The notes beneath the pieces are model-generated. The model did no database searches. It was not told where the DNA came from and was given only the letters and a program-made list of their open reading frames with translations. Made by a program: the position numbers and the translations under genes. Below are positions 1-8,535 of a stretch of DNA of 64,000 nt, in pieces. Source of the DNA: Sphingobacterium multivorum (GTDB lineage: Bacteria; Bacteroidota; Bacteroidia; Sphingobacteriales; Sphingobacteriaceae); NCBI RefSeq assembly GCF_039511225.1, contig NZ_CP154261.1, positions 62,001 through 126,000 of the forward strand, given 5' to 3'. The first letter of the stretch is position 1; each line of letters opens with the position of its first letter.

Positions 1-811
1 TCTTTGTTTTTTTAAAACCTACAACTTGCATGTAATAATTCAGAAACTGGAAGTATTCATGCGAATTATTTGATATGGAATAGACGGGAGTGAGCAATTC
101 ACTGATTGTGTCTACTTGTATTGAATTTCGAAATAGATATTTAAGCTTCTTCGCATAATAGATTGATTTTGTTTCCCCCTCAATCAATGTTTGATAAGTG
201 TTGCTAAATTTCGCATAAAATTTCTTATTGATTTGTTGTTGAATGGCAAAAATGCTGTCTAATTTCGCTATATAGTTATTATCTTCAGTAGCGATTGAAC
301 TTATTTTGTCGGAAAAATTTTCATTATATCTTTTATTGAAAAGGATATACTCATTCATAATCCGGTTTTTATCACCATCTTTTCCACTGAATTTTACTCC
401 ATCACCTGTCATATAGACAGATTTTTTCTTTAATTTATCTAGATCAAAAGTGATTTCAAGGTATTCATCACTATAGAGACAGGTATATACATAATCACCA
501 AATGTAAACCAGATCTGACGATTTGGAAGTTTATCCGATAATGTAATAAGAAAAGATCCATCTTGATCTAGTTTGATGTTATAGGAAGATTGCATTGGAT
601 TTCCGATGTTGACAAGACTGTACTTGATCATTATATCCTGTAGGTCATTAGTCGAACCATTGAGTACGCGTCCCTTAATTTGGGGGTATGATTTTTTCAA
701 AGAGTGTTGACTATAATTAGGGGTCGTTATTGGAAAATCATCTGACTTGGTTTGCCCTAAGGTATTTAAAGGGATAATAAAAATGAGGAGATAAAATAGA
801 TTAATTTTCAT
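1..811 (-). CDS. Exported protein of unknown function, 3' end cut by window edge
   Basis: This frame is open from an ATG at 811 to the left edge of the window, about 270 codons without a stop, so the gene is incomplete at its 3' end. The N-terminus reads MKINLFYLLIFIIPLNTLGQ, a clear signal peptide of Sphingobacteriaceae style with a G-Q cleavage site. The following region is polar, rich in K, N, Y and D, and predicted beta then helical. I see no catalytic motif. The style resembles the N-terminal regions of exported thioredoxin-like (TlpA-type) proteins of Bacteroidota, whose CxxC domain would lie beyond the edge; this is a weak inference. The ATG lies inside the last codons of the LytTR regulator gene (11-base overlap), so it is probably the third gene of a kinase-regulator-effector operon read leftwards. 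Confidence 0.75.
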   Translation of the reverse strand, partial: MKINLFYLLIFIIPLNTLGQTKSDDFPITTPNYSQHSLKKSYPQIKGRVLNGSTNDLQDIMIKYSLVNIGNPMQSSYNIKLDQDGSFLITLSDKLPNRQIWFTFGDYVYTCLYSDEYLEITFDLDKLKKKSVYMTGDGVKFSGKDGDKNRIMNEYILFNKRYNENFSDKISSIATEDNNYIAKLDSIFAIQQQINKKFYAKFSNTYQTLIEGETKSIYYAKKLKYLFRNSIQVDTISELLTPVYSISNNSHEYFQFLNYYMQVVGFKKTK

Positions 812-1568
812 AATTCGTTTTTGATTTACTTAAAATTTTAAATACAGATTCCTTCTTTTGTCTTGCGATAGGCACTATTGAATGATCTTTCATTAAAATA
901 TAGGCTGATTGTCGCTTGTTGATCGATAAAACATGTTCTGAATTAATAAGATGGCTTTGATGTGTGCGGATAAAACCGTATGCATGGAGCATATCATCAT
1001 ATTCTTTAAGTGTTTTACTGATAATGATCGGTCTACGGCCAGTAAGATATATTTCTGTGTAATTATTGTCTGCCTGACAGCGGATGATATCCGAAATAGA
1101 TACATATAGCGTTTCTCTCCCTGTCGGCAGGGCTATTTTGTGGGTCTTTCGCTGTTTGTTCGTAAGATTTTGAATTAGGTTTTCTAGACTTAAATTGTAT
1201 TTTTTTAATTTAATTTTCGATATAGCTTTCTCTAACGCAGTTTCTAGCTCCGCAAAATTGAGTGGCTTTAAGAGATAATCTAATGCTGAAAATTTAATCG
1301 CCTGAATACCAAATCTGTCATATGCTGTGACGAAAATAACTTCGAAATCTCTGTTCTCTAGCGCTTGTAATAAATCAAAACCATTTTTATCTGGCATTTG
1401 GATATCAAGAAAAACCAATTCGGGTTTTTGATTATTAATCAAAACAGTTGCCTCTTCAACGTGTATAGCGGTGCCTACTAAACGTAAAGTACTCCCAAAT
1501 TTATCTAAGTATCTTTTTAATATTTCGATGTTGTTGATCTCATCATCTACAATTATATAGTCGATCAT
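801..1568 (-). CDS. LytTR-family response regulator
   Basis: This is a 255-aa two-component response regulator. Residues 1-120 form a receiver domain: acidic pair D8-D9, phospho-acceptor D55 in LVFLDIQMP, T81 in FVTAYD and K101 in LLKPLN. Residues about 140-250 form a LytTR DNA-binding domain, recognisable by the segment around FIRTHQSHLIN and the final basic stretch. It would be phosphorylated by the histidine kinase encoded immediately upstream (4 bases between the kinase stop and this ATG). LytTR regulators usually bind paired direct repeats upstream of a few genes; I could not identify such repeats here. The overlapping downstream gene at 1-811 is the most obvious co-transcribed partner. 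Family assignment is firm; the stimulus and targets are unknown. Confidence 0.95.
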   Translation of the reverse strand: MIDYIIVDDEINNIEILKRYLDKFGSTLRLVGTAIHVEEATVLINNQKPELVFLDIQMPDKNGFDLLQALENRDFEVIFVTAYDRFGIQAIKFSALDYLLKPLNFAELETALEKAISKIKLKKYNLSLENLIQNLTNKQRKTHKIALPTGRETLYVSISDIIRCQADNNYTEIYLTGRRPIIISKTLKEYDDMLHAYGFIRTHQSHLINSEHVLSINKRQSAYILMKDHSIVPIARQKKESVFKILSKSKTNYEN

Positions 1569-1572
1569 CGTA

Positions 1573-3327
1573 TTATATGTTAGCTATCCAATGGGAAATG
1601 ACAATACAGATTTCTGTAATGCTTGAACTTGTTGTGATTTGTATTTGGAAGGAGTTTTCTGGATAAAGCTGTTCTAAAAGAGCCAATCGTTCCTTGGTTA
1701 ATCTTAGGCCATACCCACCCGTGGACTCGACAGTCTTCGTATTAAATTTCGCTCCGTTGTCAGCTACACCGAGTACGAGATCATGTCCTTGTTGGTCGAT
1801 TGTGACCACAATTTTTCCCTGAGAACCTAGCGTTGAAATGCCATGTTTTACAGCATTTTCCACAATTGGCTGAAGTAATATGTTTGGAATGTCAATCAAA
1901 TCATTATGGATTTTTAAATTATTCACTATGTCATACTGGAATCCAAATCTCAATTGTTCCATTTGTAAGTAATCATCTAATATTTGGAGCTCTTCGCTGA
2001 GTGTATTCATTTCTTTTTCTGCATTCTCTAAAGTGGCCCTTGTTAATGAAGAGAATTTAGTCAGGTAATGATGGGTACCTTTGAAGTCCTTCTTTTGGAT
2101 TAAGTTCTGTATAGAGTTAATGGCGTTAAACATAAAATGAGGATTTAATTGAGATTGTATATTTTTGATTTGAAGAGTAAGCGTTTGCCGTTTTTGCTCA
2201 ACCTTTACGAGACGTTTACGCGTTCTATGTCGAAGTGTAAAAAAAGCAATAATAATGATTATTAGGCTAATGAGAGTTGTTGGCCATAAGATGGGCCAGA
2301 GCATGGAGGAAAATTGTTGTGGAGGTTGTACAATATGATAAGGTATTCTCAGAATCTCATTGGTATCGTAGGTATTAATGTCTCCTGTTTTATGGATCAG
2401 CAATTCGTATTCCCCTATTTCATTCAGATATTTATTGGAAACTTCAAATTTTTTAGCTTGTGTCCACCATTCAAGCTGAATGGTGTCAGCGCTATTTTTT
2501 ATCTTTTTGATCAATTGGACAGAATAAGGAGTTGTAGCATGGTTCTCAAATTCGAGATTTAGCGAAGTGACGCTGTCTTTATTGAAAGTAAGATCTAAGG
2601 GCGCGCCAGTATATTCGTCGTATTGGTGCACATAACCTTTATTAGATGATCGATCTAGTAGATTAAAATAACCATATTCACTCGGCCCACGAGCGATGAT
2701 TTGCTCGAGTATAGGGCGTTTATTTTTCCGCCAATCCAAGATGTATCCGTCTCTAATGCCGTAAATTTTTCTGTGTCTGACCTCAACTAAAATTAACTTT
2801 CCAGGATAATTGAACGTGCCAATTGCACCAAAAGGGACTTTGGCGCCATATTTCATAGAAAGTGTGGGGATAGGGGCCCAAGGTGTGAGTTCGATGCTAT
2901 CATTTTCGACAACTCGATAAAGAAAATCCTTATAATTATTTTTATTGATACCCATAGCTATGATTATAGCATCAGAACTGTCCGGTATAAAATAGCTATG
3001 ATAGGTCTTAGATAGGTTTTGAACCTTAGGCGAGATAAAGTTTTTGAGCTTCGGATTTAGTTTTATACCTAAAAGAATCGGTGAATTAGGTATTTGCCTT
3101 AAGCCCTTGCCCGGCAATGTTTTATTGTTGTCAAAGTCCTCGAAGATATGCGATATATATTTGTCAGATTTTACAAAGACGATATCACTTCTTACCATCA
3201 TCCGTTTATCTGTAGAATAGCCATTAAAATGAAAATTTTCTCCAAAATAATAGTCATTGCCTTGTGGGTCTTGTGCTGAAGTTCTGAAAATTTGAATTAA
3301 TAAAAATATTAAGAATAGCCTTTTCAT
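1573..3327 (-). CDS. LytS-like sensor histidine kinase (His_kinase family)
   Basis: This 584-aa protein is a membrane sensor kinase. A signal peptide occupies residues 1-18 (LFLIFLLIQIFRTSAQ). Residues about 20-338 are an extracytoplasmic region without recognisable ligand-binding repeats. One transmembrane helix spans about 342-366, followed by a basic segment (RHRTRKR) and a short coiled coil. The kinase core carries the phospho-acceptor H397 in NPHFMFNAIN and the ATP-binding N-box VENAVKHG near 495, then DNGAKF and GGYGLRLTKERL. This layout is the LytS/YehU-type His_kinase plus HATPase_c family of Bacteroidota. It is the first gene of a leftward operon with the LytTR regulator. The divergent 640-base gap separates it from a SusC/SusD locus; a regulatory link is possible but unproven. 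Confidence 0.93.
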   Translation of the reverse strand: MKRLFLIFLLIQIFRTSAQDPQGNDYYFGENFHFNGYSTDKRMMVRSDIVFVKSDKYISHIFEDFDNNKTLPGKGLRQIPNSPILLGIKLNPKLKNFISPKVQNLSKTYHSYFIPDSSDAIIIAMGINKNNYKDFLYRVVENDSIELTPWAPIPTLSMKYGAKVPFGAIGTFNYPGKLILVEVRHRKIYGIRDGYILDWRKNKRPILEQIIARGPSEYGYFNLLDRSSNKGYVHQYDEYTGAPLDLTFNKDSVTSLNLEFENHATTPYSVQLIKKIKNSADTIQLEWWTQAKKFEVSNKYLNEIGEYELLIHKTGDINTYDTNEILRIPYHIVQPPQQFSSMLWPILWPTTLISLIIIIIAFFTLRHRTRKRLVKVEQKRQTLTLQIKNIQSQLNPHFMFNAINSIQNLIQKKDFKGTHHYLTKFSSLTRATLENAEKEMNTLSEELQILDDYLQMEQLRFGFQYDIVNNLKIHNDLIDIPNILLQPIVENAVKHGISTLGSQGKIVVTIDQQGHDLVLGVADNGAKFNTKTVESTGGYGLRLTKERLALLEQLYPENSFQIQITTSSSITEICIVISHWIANI

Positions 3328-3969
3328 TATTTATAGTTTATAAATCGAAAATGCTCAAAATATATTGAAACTGAGAATATGATTGAGGGTTTGGAATGAT
3401 TTGCTGAGTATTTGGAAAATACACAGGTTAATAGCATCACTTTGTTGATACAAATAAGCACATTATTGAGAAAATTATATAGTATCAGCATCTTTACAAT
3501 CCCTAAATTTGAGTAATCAATTATAGAAAGAAAACCTTAGAGAAGCATTTAGAAATTCAAATCAGAAATCATTCATCCATTTTCTTTGTGAAAGAAAAAT
3601 AATGTAGAACGTTGGAATGGGAGCTGATAAGGTCAATAATCTATTGTGTGTATAAAATAGAAAATTAGTAGAAAAGTAATTTTAAAAACCGGAAGACTTT
3701 GAAGCGATTGTCCTAGAGTCTTTTTTTAGCTTAAGAAAGCTAATACCATTTAGCTTTATATAAAAGTAACCAATTATGTGGAAATTAAAACTAAGCGTTC
3801 GCTCAATGATGAGGCGGGCCTCAATCCGTTCGTCCTAAAAATACCCTCTAAAATAGCTGTTATGCTGACGAAATTTTAATGGATGTATCAGAAGATCAAA
3901 GAATCTGGTATTCATTGCGACGATATAGTAATGTTTATAGAATAAATTCTAACCTATTAAAAAAAACTT
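3328..3969. other. Intergenic region between kinase operon and SusC/D locus
   Basis: This divergent gap of 642 bases holds no convincing gene. Visible items are a possible weak hairpin followed by a T-run (AAGACT at 3693-3698 with AGTCTT at 3717-3722), a small stem TTAGCTT/AAGCTAA around 3727-3744, a 40-codon open stretch ending near 3877 without a good start, and a 33-codon ATG frame (3879-3980) that overlaps the start of the next gene. None shows clear homology. I could not place a confident TAnnTTTG promoter for the SusC/D locus. Confidence 0.5.
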
Positions 3970-5427
3970 ATGAAAACTAAACAAATAGCGACTAATAGTT
4001 GGTTTCTAAATCGGATGATTTGGCCCATTATGGTGCTTATTTTGAGTTTTGGAAGCTGTAAGAATGACAATCTTGGCAGTATTTCAGAAGGTGTGCCCTT
4101 TGATCCGTCCAAACCGGTTGTTGTCTCGGACTTCACTCCAAAATCCGGAGGAATGGGACAGCGACTCATAATCTATGGTAAAAACTTTGGAAATGATCCA
4201 AAAAATGTAGCTGTTTTTATTGGAGGGAAAAAGGCTGTCGTTATTAATGCTTTGGGGGAGTCTCTTTACTGTCTCGTGCCAAAACAGGCTTTCAGAGGTG
4301 ACATCGAAGTACGCGTTGGTGAGGAGGCGAGACCTGTCATCGGAAAGGCCGAGTCAAATTTTGATTATGAGCGTAAACTTGTTGTATCAACTTTGGCAGG
4401 TTATAGAAATGCTCGCGGCGATGAACCGTGGAAAGATGGGAAGTTTAAAGACGCGGATCAAAATCAGATGGCAAGTGGTTTTTGGCTTTCTTCTTTTATG
4501 AAGTTTGATCCATTAAATCCGAAGCACCTGTGGGTAACCTTCGATGATAACAATGGACTTTATCTCGTTAATTTTGAGGATAGTACAATTACTAAAAAGC
4601 GTTCGGATTTTTCTCGTCCACGTAGCGTTGATTTTTCTTTAGATGGTAACTACATGATTGTGGCCCAGGATCGTGGTGGAGAAAATGATGAATCTACTCT
4701 GCTTTTTTCGCGTGCCAGGAACTTTTTGGATAAAGAGGTATTGACAAGAAGTAAGCAATGTAATGGCGCATCTGTCCATCCGGTCAATGGCGAAATGTAC
4801 TTTAATAGCTATGCGAAAGGAGAGTTTTACCGTTTCGACCTGAATCAATATTTCACCGATAAAACGACTAAGGCAGAGTTTCTATATGTCATTCAGGATC
4901 CGGAATGGGAATACCGAGCATTGATTCATCCAAGTGGAAATTACGCTTATATTTTGGTTATTAACCAAGGCTATATTATGCGTGCCGATTACAATTGGGA
5001 AAAGAAACGTTTTAACCAGCCTTATCTTGTTTGTGGAAAAGTCAGGGAGTCGGGATACAAGGATGGTGTCGGTTCATCCGCTCGTGTCAATCAGCCTTAC
5101 CAAGGAGTATTTGTGAAAAATCAAGCCTATGTAGAAGCAGGTAAGCCAGATCAGTATGACTTTTATTTTACGGACCTTATGAATCATGCCATCCGAGTAC
5201 TTACACCGGAAGGGGCGGTAACTACTTTTGCTGGTCGTGGCAGTTCAAGCTTAAATTCAAATCCATATGGTTATGTCAATGGTGACTTGAGAGAGGAAGC
5301 AAGATTTGACCGTCCGTCGGGTATTGCCTACAATGAGAAAGAAGGGGCTTTTTATATTGGCGATCGCGAGAATAGACGAATCCGCAAAATAGCATTAGAA
5401 GAAATGGATGAAAATAACCAAGATTAA
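3970..5427 (+). CDS. IPT/TIG and NHL-repeat surface lipoprotein
   Basis: The 485-aa product starts with a lipoprotein signal ending in LSFGSC (lipobox cysteine C30), so it is probably anchored in the outer membrane. Residues about 45-130 look like an IPT/TIG immunoglobulin-like domain (PKSGGMGQRLIIYGKNFG is the typical motif). The remainder is a beta-propeller of the NHL type, with repeated patterns such as ARFDRPSGIAYNEKEGAFYIGDRENRRIRKI near the C-terminus (shown only by its key residues RPSGIAY, YIGD and RIRKI). Such IPT/NHL lipoproteins are common accessory, probably ligand-binding, proteins of SusC/SusD loci. It is the first gene of a rightward four-gene locus and its stop lies 10 bases before the preferred SusC start. 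The ligand is unknown. Confidence 0.88.
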   Translation: MKTKQIATNSWFLNRMIWPIMVLILSFGSCKNDNLGSISEGVPFDPSKPVVVSDFTPKSGGMGQRLIIYGKNFGNDPKNVAVFIGGKKAVVINALGESLYCLVPKQAFRGDIEVRVGEEARPVIGKAESNFDYERKLVVSTLAGYRNARGDEPWKDGKFKDADQNQMASGFWLSSFMKFDPLNPKHLWVTFDDNNGLYLVNFEDSTITKKRSDFSRPRSVDFSLDGNYMIVAQDRGGENDESTLLFSRARNFLDKEVLTRSKQCNGASVHPVNGEMYFNSYAKGEFYRFDLNQYFTDKTTKAEFLYVIQDPEWEYRALIHPSGNYAYILVINQGYIMRADYNWEKKRFNQPYLVCGKVRESGYKDGVGSSARVNQPYQGVFVKNQAYVEAGKPDQYDFYFTDLMNHAIRVLTPEGAVTTFAGRGSSSLNSNPYGYVNGDLREEARFDRPSGIAYNEKEGAFYIGDRENRRIRKIALEEMDENNQD

Positions 5428-5437
5428 TCTGAGAAAG

Positions 5438-8400
5438 ATGATGAATAAAATATTACTAACATGTTTGTTACTTCTGTGTGGCACTTTAGGCGTCTTTGCA
5501 CAGGATATTCTAGAAGTAACAGGTGTCGTTTCTGATGCTAAAAAGGAGCCTGTTGTTGGTGTCAGCATTTCCATAAAGGATGCTCCCGGACTTGGGACGA
5601 CAACGGATAATAAGGGTAACTTTAAGATAAAAGTAGAACGTTACAAGACCCTCGTGTTCTCTTCTGTAGGTTATGTAAAACAAGAAATATTAATAAAGGA
5701 TGGTCATGTTATCAATGTGACGTTAAAAGAATCAGAGACTAGTGTGCTCGAAGAGGTTGTCGTAACAGGAACCGGTACACAAAAAAGACTCACATCGACA
5801 GCGGCAACGAGCAGTGTTGATGTAAACACCATGAAAGGAAATCCGACTTCTAGTTTATCGAATGCATTGGCAGGTAACGTGCCGGGGGTATTTGCGATGG
5901 GACAGTCGGGCCAACCTGGAAAAAATATTTCTGAATTCTGGATTCGAGGGATATCCACATTTGGTGGCGGCTCTTCTGCACTGATATTGGTGGACAATAT
6001 CGAACGTGATATTAATGACATAAATATTGAAGATATAGAGACTTTTACGGTGTTAAAGGATGCTGCAGTTACCGCAATCTATGGTTCTCGAGGAGCTAAT
6101 GGTGTTATATTAATTACCACAAAGCGTGGTAAAGACGGGAAGATTAATATCAATTTCAAAGATGAGAATATCTATAACGCGCGTACCATTACGCCTGAAT
6201 TTGAAGATGGTGTTACGTATGCCAATCTCTTGAACGAAGCGCGCATTACCCGCAATTTCGCACCCATCTATCAACCTGAGGAATTAGAAATATTACGATT
6301 GGGACTAGATCCAGATCTTTATCCTAATGTCAATTGGAAAGATCTGTTGCTCAAAGATGGGGCGATGACCTACCGTGCCAATCTGAATATGACCGGCGGC
6401 GGATCTACCGCACGTTATTTTTTGTCTGGAAGTTATATCGATGAGGGCGGAATGTACAAGACGGATGAAACATTGCGGAATGATTACAATACGAATGCAA
6501 ATTACAAAAGATATAACTACCGGTTGAACACAGATATTAACGTGACCAAAAGCACAGTTCTGAAAATTGGCGTTGCAGGGTCCCTCAATAAAAGGAATAG
6601 CCCGGGCTTGGGAGATAATGATTTCTGGGGTGTATTATTTGGCTATTCTCCAATTCGTACACCTGTCATGTATTCAAATGGTTATGTTCCAGCAATTGGA
6701 ACAGGAAATCAGACAAACCCTTGGGTGGTCGCAACACAAACTGGGTATAATGAGAATTGGCAAAACAAGATACAGACGAACATTTCTATTGAGCAAAATT
6801 TTGATTTTATAACCAAAGGATTACGGTTTAGGGGAATTATTGGTTATGATACAAACAATGATAATAGTATTTCTCGTCGTAAATGGCCTGAACAGTGGCG
6901 GGCAGAGCGTGCTCGGGACGAAAATGGAAATCTAGTGTTTACCCATATTTCCGATCCGCACGAATTGTATCAGTCCAGTACTGCCAGCGGAGAACGTCGC
7001 GAATTTTATGACATGATGTTCAATTATGACCGCAGTATAGGAAATCATAATATTGGTGCAGTGGCCCGTTTTACGCGTGATGCTCTTATTCGGACGGTCA
7101 ATCTTGGCGATGATATCAAAAATGGAATCGCAAGAAGAAACCAAGGTCTTGCGGGGAGACTGACCTATAATTGGAAGTCACGCTATATAGCTGATTTTAA
7201 CTTTGGGTATAATGGCTCAGAAAACTTTGCCCCAGGCAAACAATATGGATTTTTTCCGGCGTTTTCGGCGGCCTGGAACATTGGAGAAGAGCCTTTTGTA
7301 AAAAATAATGTCTCCTGGTTGAACATGTTCAAGGTTCGCTATTCCTGGGGAAGGGTCGGTAATGATCAGTTGGCTGGTGGTGTGAGATTCCCTTACCTAT
7401 ATACCATCGGGGAGATCGCAAATAATGGTTATCAATGGGCGGACTATGGATCTAACCGTTACTTCACTGGCATGCAGTATACCCAGGTCGCTTCGCCAAA
7501 TGTTACCTGGGAGATGGCCACAAAAAGAAATCTAGGCTTTGATGTCGCCCTGCTTAAAGATAAGATTGTTGCGAATTTGGACTTCTTCAATGAGGAACGG
7601 ACGGGGATCTATATGGCAAGGAATTATCTGCCGGTCATGGTTGGACTTAGGAGTGTGCCAAGTGCAAATGTGGGGGCTGTAAAATCTGAAGGTTTTGATG
7701 GGCGTCTTGAATATAGACAAAAGATTGGCGAAGTGAATGTGACTGCACGCAGCAATGTTACGTTCAGTAAGAATACGATCACAGAGATTGATGAAGAAAA
7801 TAATGTATACGGTTATCAAAATCAGAAAGGCTATCGGGTGGATCAGGCGAAGGGACTTATAGCATTGGGATTATTTAAAGACTATGATGATATACGGAAT
7901 AGTCCGAAACAAGTATTCGGAACTTATCAGCCTGGAGATATTAAATATAAAGATGTCAACGGTGATGGTATCGTAGATGACGGTGACCGCGTAGCGATCG
8001 GAGCTACACGTCGGCCAAATCTTGTTTATGGTATCGGAACATCAGTGAGCTGGAAGAGTTTGGATATCAGCGTTCACTTCCAGGGCGCCGGGAAATCCAC
8101 GTTCTTTACCTATGGCAAGACAGTATATGCGTTTAGTGAGGGGGAATGGGGGCAAGTGTTGAAGGGCGTAATGGGAGATAACCGTTGGATATCTGCAGAT
8201 ATATCTGGTGACCCGTCAACAGAAAATCCCAATGCCTCTTATCCCCGATTGAGTTATGGTGAGAATCCGAATAATTTTAGAGAGTCAACTTTTTGGTTAC
8301 GTAATGGCCAATATATCCGTCTCAAGACATTGGATATAGGTTACACCTTACCAAAAGAACTTACTAACCGAATCAAAACCAATAGCATTCGTATTTTCTT

Positions 8401-8524
8401 GGTTGGAAGTAACCTGCTAACCTGGTCGAAATTCAAGCTTTGGGATCCTGAGCTTGCATCACCACGAGGAGAAGATTATCCCTTGCCTAAATCGTTCACG
8501 TTTGGCGTCAATGTCAACCTATAA
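5438..8524 (+). CDS. SusC/RagA-family TonB-linked outer membrane transporter
   Basis: This is an outer-membrane TonB-dependent transporter of the SusC family, 1028 aa from the chosen start. I prefer the ATG at 5438 because MMNKILLTCLLLLCGTLGVF is a compact signal peptide; an in-frame ATG at 5408 would add ten polar residues and overlap the upstream gene. A carboxypeptidase-regulatory-like domain (about residues 24-110) is followed by the plug region with LEEVVVTG and, further on, the SusC signature segments YGSRGANGVILITTKRG. The C-terminal barrel ends in FGVNVNL. No STN domain is present, so unlike the second SusC in this window it is not expected to signal through FecR. It pairs with the SusD lipoprotein 11 bases downstream. 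The substrate cannot be deduced; no carbohydrate-active enzyme is in the locus. Confidence 0.95.
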   Translation: MMNKILLTCLLLLCGTLGVFAQDILEVTGVVSDAKKEPVVGVSISIKDAPGLGTTTDNKGNFKIKVERYKTLVFSSVGYVKQEILIKDGHVINVTLKESETSVLEEVVVTGTGTQKRLTSTAATSSVDVNTMKGNPTSSLSNALAGNVPGVFAMGQSGQPGKNISEFWIRGISTFGGGSSALILVDNIERDINDINIEDIETFTVLKDAAVTAIYGSRGANGVILITTKRGKDGKININFKDENIYNARTITPEFEDGVTYANLLNEARITRNFAPIYQPEELEILRLGLDPDLYPNVNWKDLLLKDGAMTYRANLNMTGGGSTARYFLSGSYIDEGGMYKTDETLRNDYNTNANYKRYNYRLNTDINVTKSTVLKIGVAGSLNKRNSPGLGDNDFWGVLFGYSPIRTPVMYSNGYVPAIGTGNQTNPWVVATQTGYNENWQNKIQTNISIEQNFDFITKGLRFRGIIGYDTNNDNSISRRKWPEQWRAERARDENGNLVFTHISDPHELYQSSTASGERREFYDMMFNYDRSIGNHNIGAVARFTRDALIRTVNLGDDIKNGIARRNQGLAGRLTYNWKSRYIADFNFGYNGSENFAPGKQYGFFPAFSAAWNIGEEPFVKNNVSWLNMFKVRYSWGRVGNDQLAGGVRFPYLYTIGEIANNGYQWADYGSNRYFTGMQYTQVASPNVTWEMATKRNLGFDVALLKDKIVANLDFFNEERTGIYMARNYLPVMVGLRSVPSANVGAVKSEGFDGRLEYRQKIGEVNVTARSNVTFSKNTITEIDEENNVYGYQNQKGYRVDQAKGLIALGLFKDYDDIRNSPKQVFGTYQPGDIKYKDVNGDGIVDDGDRVAIGATRRPNLVYGIGTSVSWKSLDISVHFQGAGKSTFFTYGKTVYAFSEGEWGQVLKGVMGDNRWISADISGDPSTENPNASYPRLSYGENPNNFRESTFWLRNGQYIRLKTLDIGYTLPKELTNRIKTNSIRIFLVGSNLLTWSKFKLWDPELASPRGEDYPLPKSFTFGVNVNL

Positions 8525-8535
8525 AACTTATTAAG

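Noticed and set aside
3775..3980. Small frames in the SusC/D leader (about 35 and 33 codons)
   Set aside because: Short, without recognisable similarity; the first lacks a good start. They could be leader peptides but nothing supports it.
5704..6021. 105-codon minus-strand frame inside susC
   Set aside because: It lies antisense within a strongly supported SusC gene and has no motif.
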